Shown: piece by piece, positions 1 to 7,817 of the stretch
Layout: every line of letters begins with the position of its first letter
Numbering within the stretch: the first letter of the stretch is position 1
NCBI GenBank assembly: GCA_020852715.1
Contig: JADZAE010000066.1
Coordinates: 1-40,510 of the forward strand
DNA from: Deltaproteobacteria bacterium
GTDB lineage: Bacteria > Bdellovibrionota_C > UBA2361 > SZUA-149 > JADZAE01
DNA length: 40,510 bases
Direction of reading: 5' to 3'
Notes under the pieces: generated by a model
Database searches by the model: none
The model's input: only the letters and a program-made list of their open reading frames with translations
Told to the model about the DNA's origin: nothing
Translations under genes and position numbers: made by a program

Positions 1-34
1 AGCTCCGTTAAATTACAGTTCTCCAAATTTGGTA

Positions 35-238
35 TTATCGCATCTCTTCCCACACATACTTAAAATCACACATCAAACAAAAGTACAATACCTTTTTTCG
101 ATCAACTTTTTTGAAAAACGCTATAGGCTCAGTTGAGTAGCGATAGACTAAATCTGATTTTAATAAATCGATATATGTATCGTTGGGATAACTTTGCTTT
201 AATAATGAGCTCTTTCCTACTTGCCGAGCTCCCCACAA
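35..238 (-). pseudogene. Remnant of a DUF4143-type AAA ATPase (N-terminal P-loop part)
   Basis: Only the N-terminal ATPase segment is left. It contains the P-loop WGARQVGKSS and the following block with IDLL, which match the same parts of the full ATPase at 3332-4504 (VWGARKAGKS, then LDLLESD). An in-frame TAG lies three codons before the TTG at 238, so the frame has no normal start. The frame closes 67 codons later, far short of the roughly 390 residues of the family. The Walker B, sensor and PD-(D/E)XK-like C-terminal parts are absent. It is one of three copies of this family in the first 6.7 kb, which suggests duplication followed by loss. Part of the gene could also have lain beyond the window edge on an earlier genome arrangement. 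Confidence 0.7.
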
Positions 239-335
239 AAAAAGCTATGCTGCGGATTTGTGGGCAATATAAGTAGTCTTTTAATCATCACTTTAAATAT
301 TATGTGTTTTTTTAAACCGCCACTTTAAATATATC

Positions 336-369
336 TAGCCTACCAATATTATTTATCAATAGTAGGCTA
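336..369 (+). terminator. Possible stem-loop terminator
   Basis: An 8-bp inverted repeat TAGCCTAC / GTAGGCTA encloses an 18-nt AT-rich loop and is followed on the plus strand by ATTTTTG. It lies between the ATPase remnant and the end of the TPM-domain gene at 433, which runs toward it on the other strand. On the minus strand the tail is only weakly T-rich. The long loop keeps confidence moderate. Confidence 0.35.
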
Positions 370-432
370 ATTTTTGCAATGAAGGCGAAAGTTAGGGGGT
401 TTCTACGCCATAATGGGGAAAATCTACTTATT

Positions 433-930
433 TCAGACAAACTTTACATCATCGCTAAGTTCGTTTTTATCACCGGCAACATAAGGGAATGCTTGCGAAA
501 GATGCCTGGTAATCACAGTTAGTGCTTGCAAGATACCTTCTTTAAAGTTTCTCTGGCGGAAGTTTTCTTCAAGATTGGTTTTTATTTGTTCCCAGCCGGC
601 AGACTTTACAACTTGGTCTAATCCGCGGTCGGCAATGATTTCAAATTTTCTATCAGCAACCAGTAAATAAATCATCACGCCTTTATTTTGCGCTGTATCC
701 CAAACACGCATCTGCGAAAATATTTCCAGCGCTCTTTCTCGGGAAGTTAAGTTTTGTCTAAGCTTGGACAAAGGTAAAGATTTTTCAACAAAAAACACCA
801 CTTCACCGTTATGTTGCTTTTCTGATGCAGTAATAGCTTGTTGTATTTCCTGCAAATCGGCTTCCGAAAATAAAGCGCTAACGTGCCCCTTAGTCGTTGT
901 TAAATGTTTTAAGATTCTAGCTATGCACAT
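433..930 (-). CDS. TPM-domain protein (cytoplasmic-type)
   Basis: This 165-residue protein carries one TPM domain (YgcG/TPM_phosphatase family). Visible family blocks are GEVVFFVEKSL near the start, RVWDTAQNKGVMIYLLVADRKFEIIADRGL in the middle (described here by position), and a C-terminal helix pair. No signal peptide or membrane segment is seen, unlike the upstream partner. The start is set at ATG 930 because GGAGG lies 9 bases before it; a TTG at 939 lies inside the spacer and is unlikely. It is the last gene of a lemA-TPM-TPM operon, with two bases between the stop of the upstream gene and this ATG. TPM proteins act in envelope or photosystem maintenance in various groups; the exact role here is unknown. 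Confidence 0.85.
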   Translation of the reverse strand: MCIARILKHLTTTKGHVSALFSEADLQEIQQAITASEKQHNGEVVFFVEKSLPLSKLRQNLTSRERALEIFSQMRVWDTAQNKGVMIYLLVADRKFEIIADRGLDQVVKSAGWEQIKTNLEENFRQRNFKEGILQALTVITRHLSQAFPYVAGDKNELSDDVKFV

Positions 931-932
931 AA

Positions 933-1670
933 TTACCAACCTCCTGAGGATCCGCCCCCGCCAAAACTACCACCGCCACCGGAAAAGCCACCACCACCTC
1001 GACTACTACTACCACCCCAACTTGAACGACGATGATAATCATTCCTAGAGCCGGAATAATATTGCCCAGAATGATCACCAAAAAAATAACTCAGCGCCAC
1101 AAACGCACCGAAGAGAATAAAGATAAGGACAAAGGTAATCAGATTCTTGGCGGGATCAGCATTAGGACCGTTCGGCAGTGGCTCATTGTTAATTACTTTA
1201 ATTAAGTTCTCAACGCCGCTTTTTATTCCCTCAAAAAATTTACCCTGTTTAAAATACGGTGTAATCAGCTCATCGATAATGCGCTTGCAAGTTGCATCAT
1301 TAAGTGCCCCTTCTAAACCATAGCCAACTTCGATACGCATCTTCCTGTCATTCTTCGCCACAACAAGAATCACTCCATCATCAACTCCTTTTCGCCCAAT
1401 TTTCCAAGTATCAGCTAAACGAATAGCATACTGCTCTATCGCTTCGGGCTGTGTCGTCGGAACAATAAGCACAGCAATTTGCGACCCCTTTGTCTGGTCC
1501 AGGCGGCTGATGAGACCTTCTAGTTCGGACTTTTCAGAGGCACTAAGCGTTTTAGTATAATCGCTAACACGAGCACCCAGTGGTGGAATTGATTGCTGCG
1601 CTAGTGCTGAGCCAAGGCAAGTTAGCGCCAGCAATAAAAGTAGCAAATATCGATTCAATACGCCGAGCAT
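933..1670 (-). CDS. Exported TPM-domain membrane protein, YgcG-like
   Basis: The 245-residue protein starts with a signal peptide (hydrophobic stretch at residues 8-24, ending SALAQQ). A TPM domain covers about residues 30-165 and contains the conserved KIGRKGVDDGVILVVAKNDR block. One membrane span follows near 176-197, and the tail is very rich in glycine and serine (GGGGFSGGGGS type), as is usual for YgcG relatives. The TPM domain should face the periplasm. Its ATG overlaps the lemA stop codon as TAATG, so the two are translationally coupled. LemA plus TPM is a widespread pair thought to act in the envelope; this is family knowledge, not shown here. Confidence 0.9.
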   Translation of the reverse strand: MLGVLNRYLLLLLLALTCLGSALAQQSIPPLGARVSDYTKTLSASEKSELEGLISRLDQTKGSQIAVLIVPTTQPEAIEQYAIRLADTWKIGRKGVDDGVILVVAKNDRKMRIEVGYGLEGALNDATCKRIIDELITPYFKQGKFFEGIKSGVENLIKVINNEPLPNGPNADPAKNLITFVLIFILFGAFVALSYFFGDHSGQYYSGSRNDYHRRSSWGGSSSRGGGGFSGGGGSFGGGGSSGGW

Positions 1671-2254
1671 TAAAACTTTACCTCAGGAGCTTTAGATATT
1701 TCCTTTTCGTTTTCCACTGTAAAATTAGCTTTTGTCGTATAGCTGAAATAGTTAGCTGTTAAGTTTGAAGGAAATGAACGAATTAAAGTATTATAGCTAG
1801 CCACGCTTTGAATGTAGCGATTGCGCGCTACAGTGATGCGATTTTCTGTGCCTTCAATCTGTGCCTGCAAGTCCCTAAATACGCCATCAGCTTTAAGTTG
1901 CGGATAATTTTCTGACACCACCAGTAAACGAGAAAGGGCTGAACTCATTTCAGACTGTGCTTTAGCGAAACTATTTAGCGCTTCTTGATTATTTAATTGA
2001 TCGGCTGAAATATTTACAGAGCCGACCTTGGCGCGAGCATTAGTGACATTCTCTAATACTTCCTTTTCATGAGCGGCGTAGCCTTTAACAACATTGACTA
2101 AATTTGGCACCAAATCCGCACGGCGTTGATACTGGTTAACTACTTCTGCCCAGGCAGCCTTAACCTGCTCATCGCCTGATTGCATAGCATTATAACCACA
2201 GCCGCTAAGGGTAAGCGCGACAAAAACAACTAAAATATGGATAAGCATTTTCAT
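1670..2254 (-). CDS. lemA: LemA family lipoprotein
   Basis: The 194-residue protein begins with a lipoprotein signal ending LSGC, so C19 should be lipidated. The LemA core follows: NQYQRRADLVPNLVNVVKGY around residues 40-60, then ARAKVGSV, YPQLKADGVFRDLQAQIEGTENRI and YNTLIRSFPSN near 155-165. Length matches the family. GAGGG lies about 8 bases before the ATG. It is the first gene of the lemA-TPM-TPM operon. LemA is a helical-bundle protein, commonly with its N-terminus in or at the membrane; its biochemical function is not settled. Confidence 0.93.
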   Translation of the reverse strand: MKMLIHILVVFVALTLSGCGYNAMQSGDEQVKAAWAEVVNQYQRRADLVPNLVNVVKGYAAHEKEVLENVTNARAKVGSVNISADQLNNQEALNSFAKAQSEMSSALSRLLVVSENYPQLKADGVFRDLQAQIEGTENRITVARNRYIQSVASYNTLIRSFPSNLTANYFSYTTKANFTVENEKEISKAPEVKF

Positions 2255-2317
2255 TATTCAGCCCTCATGATTAGGTTTCTTAACGGGCTAGAAATAGAAC
2301 AAAAAACTAAATAAACC

Positions 2318-2347
2318 AAGCCCCAAGTGCTTCATTGTTTGGGGCTT
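2318..2347 (-). terminator. Intrinsic terminator downstream of the 2367-3131 gene
   Basis: A perfect 9-bp stem AAGCCCCAA / TTGGGGCTT has a 12-nt loop. On the minus strand it is followed by a T-rich tract ending in TTTTTTG. It sits 20 bases past the stop of the 2367-3131 gene and before lemA, so it separates the two transcription units. Confidence 0.75.
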
Positions 2348-2366
2348 ATTTTAGAGGCAGGATTTA

Positions 2367-3131
2367 TTACTGCCTGCTCGGTAAACGCAGCTGCTCTAAG
2401 TTTCGATCTACTCGCGACGGGCCTTCATATTTATCTTCAATTTTTTCCAATACTTTTCGTAAAATATTATCTCCAATGCGCACATTGTTATTTTCTATTA
2501 TTCCAGCTTTTTTAAGGCGGTTCATCGTAGTTTCGCCAACATATTTATAATCGCCCAATACAGTTTCCCCGACTTTAGGTGGAACTAATAAATCGACTAA
2601 TTTATTTAAAACCTGGGCGCGCTTATTGTCCCAAGTATCGACTTTATTGTGATCGCCGTAGCCGGTTTGTAAGCCTATCCACTCTTTGGATGAGAGCATT
2701 TTTGTTAAAGTAATCATCTCGCTCTTATTAAGTGATGTTACGGTTTTTTTATAATCCCCTAGCAGCTCCGGCGCATAGGCAGATAGAGCAGCAATAGTTT
2801 TAGGGCCAAGCACTGGGTCTTTTCTCTGAAGAACTTCACCTTGAAATGTCTCTATGGCTTTACTCAGTTCCCCACCGGGCCGAAAATTTCCGTTTTCTTT
2901 AACAATACTCGGGCGCCAATTATTTAAAGCCTTTTGCACGAGGAAGACAAAGGCCTTTTCATTTTCCGCTGCTGAAAAGTTACGAACCCCCTCAGCCTGA
3001 AGAGCAACAGAAGGCACATCACCGCTCATAATTTTTCGCGATAGCTCTTGCGCTGCTTCCTTGCCTGCTTGCAACAGGGCATCATAACCGGCACTTTTTT
3101 TAACCTTTGTTTCTTGTGCTATCTCGGGCAT
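2367..3131 (-). CDS. Peptidoglycan-binding-like protein, function unknown
   Basis: The 254-residue protein has no signal peptide or membrane segment that I can see. Residues about 60-120 resemble the PG_binding_1 repeat: a helix with FLVQKALNNW, a GNFRPGGELSKAIETFQ block like the G-x-F-G-P-x-T-x-x-A-V-x-x-F-Q motif, then DPVLGPKTIAALSAY. The rest is helical and charged and matches nothing I recognise. GGAGG lies 6 bases before ATG 3131. It is monocistronic, with its own terminator at 2318-2347. Because no export signal is visible, it may be secreted by another route, or the domain may serve another role. Confidence that the gene is real is high; the function is only suggested. Confidence 0.75.
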   Translation of the reverse strand: MPEIAQETKVKKSAGYDALLQAGKEAAQELSRKIMSGDVPSVALQAEGVRNFSAAENEKAFVFLVQKALNNWRPSIVKENGNFRPGGELSKAIETFQGEVLQRKDPVLGPKTIAALSAYAPELLGDYKKTVTSLNKSEMITLTKMLSSKEWIGLQTGYGDHNKVDTWDNKRAQVLNKLVDLLVPPKVGETVLGDYKYVGETTMNRLKKAGIIENNNVRIGDNILRKVLEKIEDKYEGPSRVDRNLEQLRLPSRQ

Positions 3132-3260
3132 AAATCCTCCATGTACAATAAGTTAATCCAACACCGTTATGAGCCTTGGGCAATAAAGAGTTATTTCGTT
3201 GTTTTCAGAGAACAGGTCGTTTATGTTTTGAGGACTTTTAAATCACTCTAACTACCTATA

Positions 3261-3289
3261 TTGTTACGCTATTTGCCTGTTTATATAAA
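3261..3289 (+). promoter_or_regulatory. Sigma70-type promoter of the first DUF4143 ATPase
   Basis: TTGTTA at 3261-3266 and TATAAA at 3284-3289 are separated by exactly 17 bases and point at the ATPase gene at 3332. The predicted start of transcription would fall about 3296, just before the 28-bp inverted repeat at 3302-3329. Confidence 0.55.
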
Positions 3290-3301
3290 ATATACCTTAC
3301 A

Positions 3302-3329
3302 AGGGCAAAATATCTTGATATATTGCCCT
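3302..3329 (+). promoter_or_regulatory. 28-bp inverted repeat between promoter and start codon
   Basis: AGGGCAA-A-ATAT and ATAT-A-TTGCCCT flank a CTTG centre, with a single A-A mismatch. The ATG follows two bases later, at 3332. No Shine-Dalgarno sequence is visible, and the predicted 5' leader would be almost only this palindrome. It could be an operator at the transcription start or a leader hairpin that controls translation. Confidence 0.5.
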
Positions 3330-3331
3330 AT

Positions 3332-4504
3332 ATGGATAATTATATAAAGCGCATCATACAACTACCTAAAACGATAAATAATTCTGTATTCGTTTGGGGA
3401 GCAAGAAAAGCAGGGAAGAGCTGTTGGATAAAACACGAGTTCCCAGACGCATGGGTTTTAGATCTTCTAGAAAGCGACAATTTTATCCAATATTCAGCTC
3501 AACCTTGGAAGCTACGAGAACAGATTGATGCTTTAGGAAAAAATCCCCCACTAATCGTAATAGACGAAATCCAAAAAGTTCCAATACTTTTGGATGAAGT
3601 TCATTGGCTAATCGAAAACAGAAAAGTACGATTTCTCCTAACTGGCTCTAGTGCGAGAAAATTAAGAGCTGTTCATGCAAATCTGCTCGCTGGCCGCGCT
3701 GTTCGTCGCGAGTTACGGCCATTTTGTTTTGCTGAACTTGGCGATTTTGATTTAGAGAAAGTTTTTGTTTCGGGATTGCTTCCACCTCATTATTTATCAA
3801 ACAATCCGATTGAACTAATAAGGTCATATGTTGCCGACTACTTAAATGAAGAAATAGTTTCATTTAGCGCAAGCGAAAATCTGGCTGCCTTTAACGCCTT
3901 TCTAAAACACGCCGGAATAATGAATGGTGAACTTATAAATTATACCGCTTGGGGAAGCGATAGCGGCATTTCCGCAAAGGTAGTTAGAAGATATCTTGAA
4001 ATATTGGAAAACACCCTACTAGGCCTAAGATTACAACCTTGGGCTAAAGCAAAACAAAGAAGACTATCCAGTTCGGAAAAGTTTTATTTATTCGATGTTG
4101 GCGTGGCAAATTACCTCTCAAGAAGGAAACCCGCTGCAGGAACATTTGAATTTGGAAAGAGTTTTGAACATCTTATTTTTATGGAACTAAAGGCTTATCA
4201 GGCATATCGCTCCCCTGATTTGGAATTGTTTTTTTGGCGCACAGCTAATGCTCAAGAAGTAGATTTTATTATAGAAGATAAAACTCTAGCGATTGAAGTA
4301 AAATCCTCTGCAAATATCACGGCAAAAGACATAAAAGGTCTTTCTGTTCTTGCCGATGATGGGCCCATCGGAAAACGTATTTTGGTGGCACGAGAGAAAC
4401 TTTCCCGATTCGTTAAAGATCGGCATGGAACTATTGAAATTTTGCCGTGGAAGGAATTTCTAACAAAGCTTTGGGCTGGGGAGTATTCCGCCTTAATTGG
4501 GTAA
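3332..4504 (+). CDS. AAA ATPase with DUF4143 C-terminal domain
   Basis: The 390-residue protein has a P-loop GARKAGKS at residues 23-30 and an intact Walker B LIVIDEIQKVP with D78 and E79. It also has the LLTGSSARKLR sensor block and a C-terminal part with FWRTANAQEVDFII followed by AIEVKSS. This last spacing (D-x-n-E-x-K) is typical of the PD-(D/E)XK-like fold of DUF4143. ATG 3332 is preferred over the TTG at 3323, which lies inside the inverted repeat. These ATPases are very common in genomes with multicopy expansions, and their function is largely unknown. A paralogue lies at 5496-6668 and a remnant at 35-238. Confidence 0.9.
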   Translation: MDNYIKRIIQLPKTINNSVFVWGARKAGKSCWIKHEFPDAWVLDLLESDNFIQYSAQPWKLREQIDALGKNPPLIVIDEIQKVPILLDEVHWLIENRKVRFLLTGSSARKLRAVHANLLAGRAVRRELRPFCFAELGDFDLEKVFVSGLLPPHYLSNNPIELIRSYVADYLNEEIVSFSASENLAAFNAFLKHAGIMNGELINYTAWGSDSGISAKVVRRYLEILENTLLGLRLQPWAKAKQRRLSSSEKFYLFDVGVANYLSRRKPAAGTFEFGKSFEHLIFMELKAYQAYRSPDLELFFWRTANAQEVDFIIEDKTLAIEVKSSANITAKDIKGLSVLADDGPIGKRILVAREKLSRFVKDRHGTIEILPWKEFLTKLWAGEYSALIG

Positions 4505-4617
4505 AGGATAAACTTAACCTTCTTTTCATATCCTGTTTTGATATCATCAATGAACATGTTATGGGACGAATTAAGAAGAATAGTTTAATCAAACTTGTGC
4601 ACTAAGTTGGCATCCAG

Positions 4618-5370
4618 ATGAAAACAAAATCCCGCTGCCTAGGATTTTCTACAGGCAGCATTTACAAACTTCCAATCTCGCTGGAAGAAAAGCTTGTTCT
4701 TTGTGGGCAGATTAGCACAGCCGGCGTGGAAATTTGTTTTAACTCGACAGATCAAGTTCTTAATTACAAGCACTCAAGTGAAATCCAGAATTTGGCAAAA
4801 AGCTTTGATTATCTCTCTATTCATGCCCCAAGTGCGGATATTCGTTATAGTAAGAACGAAGTGTCAAAAACAATATTATCACGTTTAGAAGAAATTATTC
4901 AGGCAACAAGAGCTAAAAGTGTAGTATTTCATCCAGACATAATAGATGACGTTGGCCTGCTTTTAAAAAGTGTTTTACCCGTGGCTATAGAAAACATGGA
5001 CAAACAAAAAAACGCTTTCAAAAGACCAAGCGAAATCGCCAAACTGTTTGCCAATACCAATTTTGGCTTTGTGCTAGATATACAGCACTCTTTCGAAAAT
5101 GACCCCAGCATCTCACTAATAAAAGAATTTCTCGATATGGCCGGTAATCGACTTACGCATTGCCACATTAGCGGCTCATCGCTAACAGAGCTTCATCTCC
5201 CTATACACATGGCCGATAATCAAAAAACGATCACATCTTTCATTGAAACTTTACCCGACGTGCCTTTGTTAAACGAAGGAACTTTCCCGCTAAAAGAAAA
5301 GCATGAGGTCCTAGAAGACATGAAAACAGAATTGAGCTTTCTCCAATTTCATAATTTTCTTAAGCTATAA
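4618..5370 (+). CDS. Sugar phosphate isomerase/epimerase-like TIM-barrel protein
   Basis: The 250-residue protein fits the xylose-isomerase-like/AP-endonuclease-2 TIM-barrel superfamily. Strand-end motifs come in the expected order: SIHAPSADIR, SVVFHPD, VAIENMD, FVLDIQHSF and HCHISG, then LNEG. The Glu of IENM, the Asp of LDIQH, the second His of HCHISG and the Glu of LNEG are likely metal ligands. There is no signal peptide. The substrate cannot be told. It lies between two DUF4143 ATPases on the same strand, with gaps over 110 bases on both sides, so it need not be co-transcribed. No clear ribosome binding site precedes ATG 4618. Confidence 0.75.
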   Translation: MKTKSRCLGFSTGSIYKLPISLEEKLVLCGQISTAGVEICFNSTDQVLNYKHSSEIQNLAKSFDYLSIHAPSADIRYSKNEVSKTILSRLEEIIQATRAKSVVFHPDIIDDVGLLLKSVLPVAIENMDKQKNAFKRPSEIAKLFANTNFGFVLDIQHSFENDPSISLIKEFLDMAGNRLTHCHISGSSLTELHLPIHMADNQKTITSFIETLPDVPLLNEGTFPLKEKHEVLEDMKTELSFLQFHNFLKL

Positions 5371-5495
5371 TATATAATTATAACGCATGGTTAGCAATCA
5401 CATGAGCACTTTTATTGGATTTTACATCTATATATGTTAAATTACATTGCAAATTAACAATTACATTATATATTTACAACTATTGCTAATATCTT

Positions 5496-6668
5496 ATGTA
5501 TAAACGGATACTTAACAATGTATTAAGTGAGCTAGATGGTGCCTCGTGTTTTATCTTCGGTCCGCGACAGACAGGCAAAAGTACAATTTTAAAAGACAGA
5601 AAAGCTGACCTTTACATAGATCTTCTCAGCCATGAAAATTTCTTAAAATACTCCAATGACCCTGATATTTTATGGCGCGAGATAAAACAGCTGCCCAAGC
5701 AAAAGCAAGAAGTCATTATTGATGGGGAGCAAAAAGTTCCCGCTATTCTTGATGTCGTGCATAGAGCCATAGAAGATTTTAAACATATTCATTTTTTGCT
5801 TTCCGGATCAAGCATGAGAAAAATTAGGCGCGGCGCGGCAAACCTGCTGGGTGGACGAGCTATAAATTTAAACCTTTTCTCCTTAACGCATGAAGAATTA
5901 GCGGATGACTTTAACCTAGAGGAAGTATTGGAATACGGCAGCTTACCGCAAATTTCATCATTACTAGCTGAAAACAACAAACTTTTGGCTGCCGAAATGC
6001 TAAACTCTTATGTGGCCACGTATTTGCTAGATGAAATAAAAGCAGAAGCAATTGTTCGAAGCCTAGCAAGCTTTCAAAGCTTTTTACGCGTTGCCGCTTC
6101 GCAATATGCTAAAGAAATAAACTTTTCAGCCATTGCTTCTAATAGTCGCTTGCCACAATCCAGCATTAATAATTACTATTCCATTCTCGAAGATACACTC
6201 ATTGGATTCTTTCTTGAACCATACACGCGAAGTATCAGAACACGTTTATCCAAACGCAAAAAATTTTATTTTTACGATAATGGCGTGGCTAGAGCCATTC
6301 TAGGCCTAGAAGGTTCAATCGCTTCGCCAGAAGAGCGCGGAAACCTATTTGAGCAATGGCTAATAGCAGAAGCACAAAGAATAAATAGTTATTATCGGAA
6401 GAAATTAACCTTCAATTTCTGGCGCACTTCTTCCGGAGCCGAAGTAGATTTACTTATCAGCCGTGCTAATAAAATCTTGCTGGCAATAGAAATCAAATCA
6501 GACAAAAATATCGCTAAACGCGATTGTTCCGGACTGTTTTCCTTTCATCGAGAAAATCCCAAAGTTCCTTGTTACATTTGCGCTCCAGTAGATCAAGAGC
6601 AAAGCCTAGAAAAAAATATTGAACTTATTACACCGCAGACCCTAACCACGATGATTAAGCAAGCCTAA
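5496..6668 (+). CDS. AAA ATPase with DUF4143 domain, altered Walker B
   Basis: The 390-residue paralogue of the 3332-4504 protein has P-loop GPRQTGKST at residues 22-30, the FLLSGSSMRKI sensor block, and SGAEVDLLI followed by LAIEIKS near the C-terminus. The Walker B region reads VIIDGEQKVP: where the family has D-E-I-Q, this copy has D-G-E-Q, so the usual catalytic Glu position (77) is Gly and a Glu sits one place later. ATP binding should remain, but hydrolysis may be weak. AT-rich DNA upstream has a possible TTGCAA-16-TATATT promoter (5447-5474). The rest of the frame is intact, so this does not look like a dead gene. Confidence 0.88.
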   Translation: MYKRILNNVLSELDGASCFIFGPRQTGKSTILKDRKADLYIDLLSHENFLKYSNDPDILWREIKQLPKQKQEVIIDGEQKVPAILDVVHRAIEDFKHIHFLLSGSSMRKIRRGAANLLGGRAINLNLFSLTHEELADDFNLEEVLEYGSLPQISSLLAENNKLLAAEMLNSYVATYLLDEIKAEAIVRSLASFQSFLRVAASQYAKEINFSAIASNSRLPQSSINNYYSILEDTLIGFFLEPYTRSIRTRLSKRKKFYFYDNGVARAILGLEGSIASPEERGNLFEQWLIAEAQRINSYYRKKLTFNFWRTSSGAEVDLLISRANKILLAIEIKSDKNIAKRDCSGLFSFHRENPKVPCYICAPVDQEQSLEKNIELITPQTLTTMIKQA

Positions 6669-6689
6669 CAGCGCAAATTAAGGCCAACA

Positions 6690-7706
6690 TTAGTAGTGGC
6701 AGCTGCTCCCGCCATGTTTTTCAATATACTTTTGGTGATAGTCCTCTGCCGGATAGAAAGTCGCGCTCGGCACAATTTCTGTGACTATTGCTGAGCGAAA
6801 CTTTCCGGATTTTTCGAGGCTCTTTTTAAACTCCGCAGCCTGCTGCTTTTGCTCATCATCAGCATAGAAAATAATCGAGCGATATTGGCTACCCACATCA
6901 TGGCCTTGGCGATTTAAAGTAGTCGGATCGTGTAATGCAAAAAATTCCTTTAAAAGCTGCTCAAAGCTAATCTTGCTTGGATCATACTCAATGCGCACAG
7001 CCTCGGCATGTCCCGTTGTATCTGAACAAACATCTTCGTATGCCGGATTTGTTGTGCGCCCACCGGCATAGCCCACTGTCGTTTTGGCCACACCCGGCAG
7101 TTTGCTAAATTTATCTTCCACGCCCCAGAAGCAACCGGCAGCGAACATGGCTACCTTAGTATTGCTAAATAAGCTCAAATACTGCTCATAGCCTTGGGCT
7201 TTTAATTCTTCGAGCGGGATAAATTTTAAAGCTGCCGAATTAATACAATAGCGAAGCCCCGTCGGTGTGGGGCCATCGGTAAAAACATGCCCTAAGTGCG
7301 AATCGCTTCCCTGTGCCCTAACCTCAGTCCTATTCATACCATGCGAGCTATCTTCTTTATTTGTTAGCGAACTTTCCTTAATCGGGCGCGTAAAGCTAGG
7401 CCAACCGCTCCCTGAATCAAACTTATCCAAAGAACTAAATAAAGCCTGACCACTTATCGCATCCACATAAATTCCCGCTTTTTTATTATCCCAATAAGCA
7501 TTTCTAAACGGCGCTTCCGTTGCCCCTTCACGCATCACCGCATATTGCGCGGGGGTAAGCCTTGCCTTTATTTCAGCATCGCTCAATTCTCCATCACATA
7601 TATTGTTACTTTTGATGTTATCCATACCGCCATTTTCCCCTAAGACATTTTTTGAAAACGCCATCATAATTGTCATCACAAAAATTACTATCATTTTAAT
7701 CTTCAT
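6690..7706 (-). CDS. msrBA: Exported MsrB-MsrA fusion methionine sulfoxide reductase
   Basis: The 338-residue protein has an N-terminal signal peptide (residues 1-23), an MsrB domain at about 48-165 and an MsrA domain at about 184-335. In MsrB, the [11 protein letters not shown] motif and the catalytic C154 of RYCINS are clear. The zinc-binding CxxC pairs are absent, and the usual Cys of GCGWPSF is Ser. In MsrA, GCFWG carries the catalytic C192, and C336 near the end (SSCHY) can resolve it. The order MsrB-MsrA is the reverse of the more familiar MsrA-MsrB fusion. It would repair oxidised methionines outside the cytoplasm. It appears monocistronic. Confidence 0.95.
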   Translation of the reverse strand: MKIKMIVIFVMTIMMAFSKNVLGENGGMDNIKSNNICDGELSDAEIKARLTPAQYAVMREGATEAPFRNAYWDNKKAGIYVDAISGQALFSSLDKFDSGSGWPSFTRPIKESSLTNKEDSSHGMNRTEVRAQGSDSHLGHVFTDGPTPTGLRYCINSAALKFIPLEELKAQGYEQYLSLFSNTKVAMFAAGCFWGVEDKFSKLPGVAKTTVGYAGGRTTNPAYEDVCSDTTGHAEAVRIEYDPSKISFEQLLKEFFALHDPTTLNRQGHDVGSQYRSIIFYADDEQKQQAAEFKKSLEKSGKFRSAIVTEIVPSATFYPAEDYHQKYIEKHGGSSCHY

Positions 7707-7817
7707 GGCTTATTGACGAACAGACAGCGGAAAAAATACCAATAGCTCAATCAAGTTAACCAATTGAAATGATTTTTAATTAATAATTAGAACGATGGCT
7801 TATTTTAGGCATTCGGT

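Noticed and set aside
764..1048. Plus-strand ORF opposite the TPM genes
   Set aside because: Shadow of the glycine-rich tail and TPM gene on the minus strand; no start signal.
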